Assembly (NCBI GenBank): GCA_001414345.1 | Contig: LLCB01000038.1 | Span: forward strand, 1 to 64,000 | Direction of reading: 5' to 3' | DNA length: 64,000 nt | Origin: Hymenoscyphus infarciens | Lineage: Eukaryota; Ascomycota; Leotiomycetes; Helotiales; Helotiaceae | Part shown: one piece after another, positions 57,635 through 64,000 of the stretch | Position numbering within the stretch: the stretch's first letter is position 1 | Layout of the letters: the number at the start of each line of letters is the position of its first letter | The notes under the pieces: model-generated | What the model was told of the DNA's origin: nothing | The model's database searches: none | Seen by the model: the letters and a program-made list of their open reading frames with translations, nothing else | Translations under genes and position numbers: made by a program

Positions 57635-59762
57635 ATGGCAACCAACAATCTTGTCCGAAGTCCATCTACCACCGAGAGTGATGGTCTGGCAGCCAAATTC
57701 CGAGATGTCACAGCCAAAGAACGAGAAATGAGTCTTCGGGATACCATAAAGCTTTACTGGTAAGTGCTCTATCTCTTGGGTCAAATGTTCTTCCGCATGG
57801 TTCGATTTGAGGCATATATTTTCCAAAAGGATATGAGTCTCTCCTCTCCAAAAAGGGGAGATCCCTCCATCCCAAATCTTCAATTCGAACTCTAGCACCG
57901 ATCTCGAATCATACTAACTCTCCCACCCTCACAGGCCAGGAATAACATGGGCCCTAAACGTCTCCTTCTCCCTAATCATGGAAGGCTTCGACATAGTCCT
58001 AATGCAATCTCTCTACGCCATGCCCCAATTCAACCAAAAATACGGCGTCCTTCTAGACGACGGAACTTACACCATCCCCGCAAATTGGAAATCAGCCCTC
58101 TCAAACGGTGCTCTCTGTGGCCAAATAATCGGACTCTTCTTCGGCGGTTTCTTCGTGGAGAGATATGGGTATAAGATGACGATGGCTGGCGCGCAGATTA
58201 TTATGAAAGGTACTATCTTTGCTTTGTTTTTTGCGCCGAATGTTAAAATTTTGTTGTTGGGGGAGGTACTTTGTGGGATTCCTTGGTAAGCTTTGCCTCT
58301 TGTGATGGAGGGGAGTGAGGAGAGACTTACGGGTTTTAGGGGTATTTTTCAGTGTTTGGCTACCGCGTATAGTTCGGATGTGGTTTCTTTGGAACTGAGA
58401 CCTATAATTTGTACTTGGGGGAATGCTTGCTGGGTTATAGGACAGCTGGTTGCTTCGAGCGTACTTCGTGTGATGCTGGATCGTTCAGATCAATGGGCAT
58501 ATAGGTATGGTCTTGTGTCACATCCAAAAGAGGACTTTTACTGATTTTTCATCGCAGGATTCCATTTGCTCTTCAGTGGGCTTTCACACTTCCCCTCTGG
58601 ATTTTCATTATCTGGGGCCCTGAATCTCCTGTAAGTTCTCCTGGTTCTTTCTTATACTACCAACCTCACTTGTCTTGTCTTGTGCCTATTCCTTCGGGTC
58701 TTCCTTCAAGGCAATAACGTGCCCCAATTCCTTCCGAGAATCTCCCAGTAAACAAATTGCTCATTTTTCCCTCCCCAGTGGTGGCTAGTCCGCAAGAACC
58801 GCATCCCAGAAGCCCGCGCAGTAATCCTTCGGCTCACATCCCGCACCAACACCTCCTTCAATCCAGACACCTACATCTCCATGATGATAGCCACAAACTC
58901 CCACGAGCAACAAATCTCAGCCGGAACCTCCTACCTCGACTGCTTCCGCGGCACCAACCTCCGCCGCACAGAAATCGCCTCGGTCGTATGGCTCATCCAA
59001 GCAACCTGCGGTTCAACATTCATGGGCTACAGCACCTATTTCTACCAACAAGCCGGACTCCCCATAAAAATGGCCTTCAACTTTACCATGGGCCAATACG
59101 CTATTGGGATTATTGGGACCATCGGATCGTGGTTCTTGATTGGTTGTTTAGGCCGTCGAACCATCTATCTTGGTGGGAGTGGGATATTATTCCTCCTCCT
59201 CCTCTTAGTAGGTTTCATCGCCCTAGCTCCAGAATCAAATCTCCCCTCCCGCTGGGCTATTGGTTCGAGTCTTCTAGTCTACACATTCATCTACGACCTC
59301 ACAGTCGGTCCCGTCTGCTACGCCATCATCGCCGAAATCTCCTCCACCCGTTTAAAAAGCAAAACCATCGTAGTGGCGAGGATGACATATATAGTAGGGA
59401 GTATCATCTCCAATTTCCTCACCAATTACCAACTTACCCCCCGCCCAACGGGGTGGGATTGGGGTGCAAAGAGTGCTTACTTCTGGGCGGGGAGTTGCTT
59501 CTTATGCGTTGTTTGGATATTTTTTAGATTGCCGGAGCCGAGGGGACGGACGTGTGAGGAGATGGATTTGCTTTTTGAATGTAAGATTCCTGCGCGACAG
59601 TTCGGGGGCACGAAGGTTGAGAATGTGTATTTGGATTCTGCGGCGACTAGTAGCGGGGTTGCGAGGAGTGGGGGGACTGGTGAGTTTGAGAAGAGGAAGG
59701 GGGGTGAGGAGAGATTTAAGAGTAAGGATCAACTTTTGATCGATGAGGCTGAGAAGATTTGA
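57635..59762 (+). CDS. MFS alpha-glucoside (maltose) permease
   Basis: Plasma-membrane sugar:proton symporter of the MFS sugar-porter family, predicted 565 aa. Exons 57635-57759, 57935-58285, 58340-58504, 58558-58630 and 58779-59762 sum to 1698 nt with consistent phases. Landmarks in order: SLIMEGFDIVLMQSLYAMPQ (TM1, the MAL-type start), NGALCGQIIGLFFGGFFVER with the YGYK loop, ELRPIICTWGNACWVIGQLV, GPESPWWLVRKNR with the PESP motif closing TM6, TFMGYSTYFYQQAG (TM7), and IIAEISSTRLKSKTIVVAR (PxxE-S-LR-K-like motif after TM10). Both termini are cytoplasmic. Family resemblance is to maltose/alpha-glucoside permeases rather than hexose carriers. The nearest upstream coding gene, divergent, is a maltase-type alpha-glucosidase. 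Exact substrate range is inference. Confidence 0.9.
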
Positions 59763-60550
59763 ACGGGGTGTTTGTTTTGCTACGAGGCGAAAGTTGGAAG
59801 GGAATTTGGAGTTTAAAGTAGGATATATAGGTGGCGTTTTCTTGTATCTGTAGTTGGGTTAGTAATGGGATTTTTGTTTCACGAGTTCTATATTTAAAAT
59901 GAGAGAGCTGTCACTCTAAACTCCCAGATTAACACAAAATAGCGACAAGAGAACTGTTTTAGAAGAGAGAAGACTGACTCTGGTATACTTTATTTATTAC
60001 TTATCTAATTCCCTCTAAAATACTCTAAATTTGCCAAACTTTACCATAATAGCTTGCGTAATAAATTAAGTCTTCTAAGCTGTCTGAGATATTTATATGT
60101 TACTTGGATAATTCCCTATTCTTCTAAATAAGTCGAGATTTTCTTTAAAGTAACCTAAATGGTCTTCTACAACGTACTTTGATAGCCTAAATTATAAAAT
60201 TCATTAATTTAAATTCATAGAGTAGCAGTGTGGTTAGTTAATTCCGTAATTAGTGAATAAACCATCTCAACTAGCAACACCCCTCCTGGAATCCCCTAAA
60301 AATGATAGAGGGCGGGAGGTTGAACTTTGACCTCTTTCGTTTCTCACACAGTACACGTATCCCGTTGTCAAGAACTATTCTAAAAACATAAAAAAGCATG
60401 TACAGTAGTAATAGTCACAAGTCTTTTTGGTATTTTGCTCCATCGCAAAATTTCTTTTATTCGTCTTGTCGCGCTTAGCAAAGAATACGACTTACCCTTA
60501 CAGCAAGGATAAAATGTGGTTTTATACCCATAAGTGTTGCTCCTTCGTGA
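59763..60550. other. Intergenic between convergent genes, with a degenerate inverted-repeat element
   Basis: No gene. GTATACTTTATTTATTAC at 59,983 and ATTAGTGAATAAA ending at 60,261 are imperfect inverted ends of a possible 280-bp element. The right end motif recurs at 63,234-63,261. Confidence 0.45.
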
Positions 60551-61555
60551 TCACTTGGACAACCACCCCAAAAGCGCCTCATGAAAACTATCCGGATCCT
60601 GAATCTGAGGCGCATGTCCCAGATCCGCAAATTCAACCAAAGTGCAATTCGGTATCCTCGCCGCCACCTGCTTTCCCAAGACCTCATAATGACCCAACAA
60701 CGGTTTCACGTCCGCCGGTGCCCACGCCTTCCCTATAGCCGTATTGTCTTTATCCCCAACCACAAGCAAGCTTCTCATCTTCAGGTTTGGCAACTCATCA
60801 ATAACTGGTTGCGTGAAAACCATGTCCGTTGTAAGCGCCATATCATAAGCAAACTGTGTGCCTTGAGAGCCTTTATATACACTGAGTAGCATGTTGACCC
60901 AGATATCATACGAGGGGTCCCAGTTTCCAGCATAATAGGTTGCCTGTTGGTAGGTCTTGATGCTCGTGAATGATGTGTTCAGCTCAGTCTGATATGAAAT
61001 GTCGATTGCTTGATATGGGACCCCTAGAGCAAACCAATTTTCAAGACCAAGAGGGTCGACCATCACGAGGCGATTTGTCTGGGACGGGAACATAAGGGCG
61101 TACCGCGCTGATAACATGCCCCCTATTGAGTGGCCAAGGATGGTAGCATTGGCGACACCTAGAGACTTAAGAAGGTTGTTTGTATTCAACGCAAGCTGAG
61201 AAAGACTGAATTGATATGTAGTAGGTTTCGAAGACTTGCAGAACCCAATTTGGTCTGGCACAATGACACGATAGCCAGAATGGAGAAGAATGTCTATTGC
61301 TTGGTTCCAGGTCGCGCCACAGAAGTTTTTTCCGTGTAGGAGGACGATGGTGTCTTTGGCCTGAGTTGCATTGCTAGGCGAGATGTCCATGTATGCCATC
61401 GACAAGGGAGTTTGTTGAGAGGTGAAGTGGAAGAATTCCACGGGATATGGATAGACAAAATCAAGTCCTCCTGTCTCATTTGATGCTCTCGCTGTGGCGC
61501 CCACAAGAAAGCTCAGAAGAACGAGGAGGAACAAGAACTGCGAAGGACTCTTCAT
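60551..61555 (-). CDS. Secreted alpha/beta-hydrolase fold protein
   Basis: Single exon, 334 aa, starting at 61,555 with a signal peptide (FLFLLVLLSFLVGATARA). It has the oxyanion/HG motif LLHGKNFCGATW, the nucleophile elbow GHSIGG with Ser143, a likely acid in VVGDKD (Asp268 or Asp270) and His314 in DLGHAPQ. Several N-glycosylation sequons (NET, NAT, NTS, NCT) support export. The C-terminal DPDSFHEALLGWL is typical of the family. Members include hydrolases acting on esters, epoxides or haloalkanes; the sequence does not tell which. It is convergent with the sugar permease and unlikely to share its pathway. Confidence 0.9.
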   Translation of the reverse strand: MKSPSQFLFLLVLLSFLVGATARASNETGGLDFVYPYPVEFFHFTSQQTPLSMAYMDISPSNATQAKDTIVLLHGKNFCGATWNQAIDILLHSGYRVIVPDQIGFCKSSKPTTYQFSLSQLALNTNNLLKSLGVANATILGHSIGGMLSARYALMFPSQTNRLVMVDPLGLENWFALGVPYQAIDISYQTELNTSFTSIKTYQQATYYAGNWDPSYDIWVNMLLSVYKGSQGTQFAYDMALTTDMVFTQPVIDELPNLKMRSLLVVGDKDNTAIGKAWAPADVKPLLGHYEVLGKQVAARIPNCTLVEFADLGHAPQIQDPDSFHEALLGWLSK

Positions 61556-62019
61556 GATGAGACGGGAATAAAATATGATAGTGTTAGGCTACACAGAACA
61601 AAGCTGTCGCGATATTAAAAACTTGTATTTAACCTATATGATTCTTTAAATGTCACAATACTACTTAAACACAAATCGCGCTACTATGTAGCAAGGATTA
61701 GATTTATCCAGCACTTTATCCGAGATGATCCGTGGCAATTTATCCGCAAATCAGACACCTGCTTACGTCTCGAAAATTTTGTTAAAGAACTGTAAATAGA
61801 ACCTGGGTTATTTGTTATTTACTAAATGCAGGTTACGTGACTGGCTCGTGATTGGGTGTACAACGCCGTTATCTTAGTTCCTTGGCATCTACTGCTAAGG
61901 AATGCTTTGATAATTTTTAGAAAGTGAGGCGAAAAAAGTCTAGATTAAGCTTAGTATTGTTTACCCTAGACTAGTAAGGGACGTGATCCTTTAGAAGAGG
62001 AGAGTATTTACCACATCAA
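61556..62019. other. Intergenic, nothing recognised
   Basis: Upstream of the hydrolase gene on the minus strand and of the SDR remnant on the plus strand. The missing N-terminal half of the SDR is not found here in any frame. Confidence 0.45.
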
Positions 62020-62540
62020 GGGAATGTGACTGCCCAAATCCACATCTTCAACTTAACCATGCCATTGATACTCGAGGGCAAGACAAAAAAGATAATGGCC
62101 GTTTCTTCTAGACAGGGCGATTATCTAATCTCTACAAAGTATAATGTTACGAATCAAGCCCTATACGCAATCAGCAAAGCAGGGCTTGATATTACAGTAG
62201 CTACTAGCTAAGCTTAGCGCGCAATATGCCAGCGAGGGTGTTCTTCTGATGTCCGTTTCGCCGGGATTCGTCGATACGGGTGTTTTCAACTATCGTAAGA
62301 CTCCCCCCTGCTGATTAGAAACCGAAATTTCAAATTAATGATGCTATAGTTACGGAGGAGCAAACACAAATTATGGCTGGAAATGGAGCGAAATTTGCGA
62401 GATACAATCCACGTACCAAGGGACCAACTACTCCTGAGGCCGCTGCTGCTCAGATGCTTGGTGTTCTTGAGAGAGCCAGTGTTGATGCTGGGGATGGGGA
62501 GACTTTGGTTTACCAATTTGGGAATAGACAATGGTTATAA
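62020..62540 (+). pseudogene. Truncated, frameshifted short-chain dehydrogenase remnant
   Basis: Reads NVTAQIHIFNLTMPLILEGK, KKIMAVSS, then ALYAISKAGLDITVA, containing the SDR catalytic Y-x3-K (YAISK). A frameshift follows, and the sense continues as KLSAQYASEGVLLMSVSPGFVDTG. After an intact intron (about 62,297-62,349) it ends TEEQTQIMAGNGAKFARYNP ... LVYQFGNRQWL at TAA 62,538-62,540. The N-terminal Rossmann half (TGxxxGxG) is absent. The frameshift is a 7-base insertion (ACTAGCT) within GTAGCT-AAGCTT. It is not a copy of the SDR at 9.7 kb. Confidence 0.75.
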
Positions 62541-63287
62541 GCGAACCGAGAGAATTGGGGGGAGACTGCTCCCTAAGGGATAAAGTGCACACTGTATTTA
62601 CGCAACATTTGCTCACTCCCCTTTTGTCCATAACGCTTAGAAATATTATCAGAAGAATTTCAATGCCTTGTTTCCACTTCTATTCGCCTCGTCGTAAAAT
62701 CACAAGTGTATATCCCGTGTAGATGTACCTATGGTGCTCCAAGAGTATATCACACTCCAAACCCAGAGAAACTAGCCCAGGACGTTTGCAAACTCCAACC
62801 CCAATAGTCCTCCGATCCACTACTTCTCGGATTCCAGTCGAGTCTAGGAGATTCCGATTCTCAAACGAGTAGTCTCTCGTCTTCGTCGCTTTTGCAGATG
62901 GCGGCATCGTCGTTTCGCGCTCTTCGGGGATCCGGATGCCTCATAGAAGATGGGATCAACAACGACCCTTCCCTTGAATCTCGTGGTGTCTAGTGCTCTC
63001 AATGGAAATTTATCCATTGGTTAATCCATAGATATATCTACTAGAGTATCCAGGGATTTATTGTTTTAAATTATGTATAAGATTTTTAAAAGTGGAGGTG
63101 AGGAGGACTTGGTGCTTTTTAAAGTGACATATATTTAATGATTTGAAACTTCTAGAAGGCTTAGATTAATTAAATGAGTAGAACAAAGTACGGGAAGTAT
63201 GTTACTAACTTTGAGTAAATGTCTAGACTGGAATTAGTTAATTCCAGAATTAGTGAATAAAGTATACATAGAGCGTCCCGGATATAC
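62541..63287. other. Intergenic, nothing recognised apart from a shared repeat end
   Basis: No domain-bearing frame. At 63,234-63,261 a 28-base motif (TTAGTTAATTCC then GAATTAGTGAATAAA) matches 60,234-60,261 at 26 of 28 positions. Confidence 0.45.
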
Positions 63288-63940
63288 CAAAAGGTTAGAT
63301 TTGACTAAATCGTAAAATATAAATCGTAAATCACAAATCGCAAAAGTTAAGTATTTATAGCTAGATTGACTAAGGCCTCTAAGAGCTATAGCTAAACTTA
63401 AATTATATTATACTATCTACTTACTCTCTTACTCCTTATTCTGTTCTTTTATATATTACGTATACCGAGAGAGTATAGGTGAGAGCATAGGTGAGAGAGA
63501 GTAAGAGAGTAAGTAAACATTTCGAGGGAAAGTTTTTCCTAGTATAGATAAGCGGAGTTTAGCTAAAGTAGTAAACAATCCTCTCTCACTCTTCTCTACT
63601 TCCTCTTACTCTCTCTGTCTCTTATTTATCTAGAAATAATAAGAAGAATACGATATAAGAGTTAGGTAATAGGTAGTAAAGATATAATAGTAAGGAGACG
63701 ATAGCGAGAAGACGATAGCGAGAGAGCGATGTTACTACTATATACTTATTATCTCTCGCTATTTTTTAATTAGCTAGTTACTATAGTTAAGACTGTCTAG
63801 TCTTAATATAGAGCGAGGGGAGAGAGAGAAGAGAAGAGAAGAAGAGAGAGGGAATTTAATTATTCTCTTTCTTACTTATAGAAAGTAACATTTTACGCTT
63901 TAAGATTTCCTATTTACGATTTAGTTGATCTAACTTTTTA
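63288..63940. mobile_element. Inverted-repeat element of about 650 bp
   Basis: The left end AAAAGGTTAGATTTGACTAA followed by ATCGTAAAAT (63,288) mirrors the right end CTATTTACGATTTAGTTGAT followed by CTAACTTTTTA (to 63,940), with a few differences, mostly transitions. The interior contains GA/CT-rich low-complexity sequence (AGAGAGTAAGAGAGTAAG and similar) and no frame. Short AAATCGTAAA-like repeats cluster at the left end. Confidence 0.65.
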
Positions 63941-64000
63941 GTGTATTTAGGATGCTATAATACAAGTTCGTTCGCTTAAACTATTTCTACTCTAAAACAT

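Noticed and set aside
58757..59527. 256-codon alternative frame within the permease
   Set aside because: It overlaps the transporter exon in another frame and reads as a low-complexity Ser/Pro/His-rich shadow.
43510..61555. A secondary-metabolite or secreted-enzyme cluster (esterase, glucosidase, transporter, hydrolase)
   Set aside because: No backbone synthase or tailoring set, mixed strands, and large repeat blocks between genes; only the glucosidase-permease pairing is supported.

Overview
The window looks like a chromosome segment of a filamentous ascomycete (Pezizomycotina; I lean towards Leotiomycetes, from general resemblance only). The reasons are short GT-AG introns of about 50-130 bases with CTRAY branch points, Zn2Cys6, HET, 2EXR and fungal rhodopsin-like gene families, and a two-speed layout. 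Gene islands of ordinary composition alternate with blocks that are very AT-rich and almost lack CA/TG dinucleotides. That is the footprint of repeat-induced point mutation (RIP) on transposons. A Tc1/mariner relic at 41.3-41.9 kb shows it directly: its transposase frame carries six stop codons, each one transition away from CAG, CAA or TGG.

Layout. 1-0.72 kb: tandem array of palindromic 50-bp units. 1.6-3.8 kb: five-exon Zn2Cys6 transcription factor with a 4-nt microexon. 5.5-6.5 kb: ER cyclophilin B with two possible C-termini. 7.1-13.6 kb: two HET-domain genes around a broken short-chain dehydrogenase (SDR), then a 2EXR-type gene on the minus strand. 14.9-18.6 kb: RIP-mutated block. 19.8-21.6 kb: membrane-anchored cupredoxin-fold surface protein. 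21.7-26.3 kb: RIP-mutated block. 26.5-30.2 kb: Cys-rich copper/heavy-metal P1B-ATPase. 31.2-32.4 kb: bactofilin-like beta-solenoid protein. 33.6-34.7 kb: gene with two copies of a short fungal domain. 36.5-38.0 kb (minus): nine-exon rhodopsin-like 7TM protein. 38.6-42.4 kb: a cluster of small inverted-repeat elements. 43.5-45.3 kb: secreted type-B carboxylesterase. 46.2-48.6 kb: AT block with a 1.1-kb long-TIR element. 49.3-51.1 kb (minus): alpha-glucosidase. 51.5-56.1 kb: RIP-mutated LTR-like block with a younger MITE inside. 57.6-59.8 kb: alpha-glucoside permease of the MFS sugar transporter family. 60.6-61.6 kb (minus): secreted alpha/beta hydrolase. 62.0-62.5 kb: truncated SDR remnant. 63.3-63.9 kb: another inverted-repeat element.

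Functional links. The alpha-glucosidase and the permease are divergent neighbours and read as a maltose-utilisation pair pushed apart by a transposon block. The glucosidase has Thr after its nucleophile, the maltase-type residue. The P1B-ATPase and the cupredoxin-fold protein flank another RIP-mutated block, but two of the usual copper ligands of the cupredoxin appear substituted, so a shared copper role is not supported. The two HET genes suggest a self/non-self or stress-death module.

The observations most worth following are the intron-retention switch in cyclophilin B (HVEL-ending luminal form versus transmembrane tail), the bactofilin-like protein in a fungus, the microexon inside a DNA-binding zinc cluster, and several uncharacterised inverted-repeat elements. 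All gene models were spliced by eye. Where the exon sums close in frame I say so.
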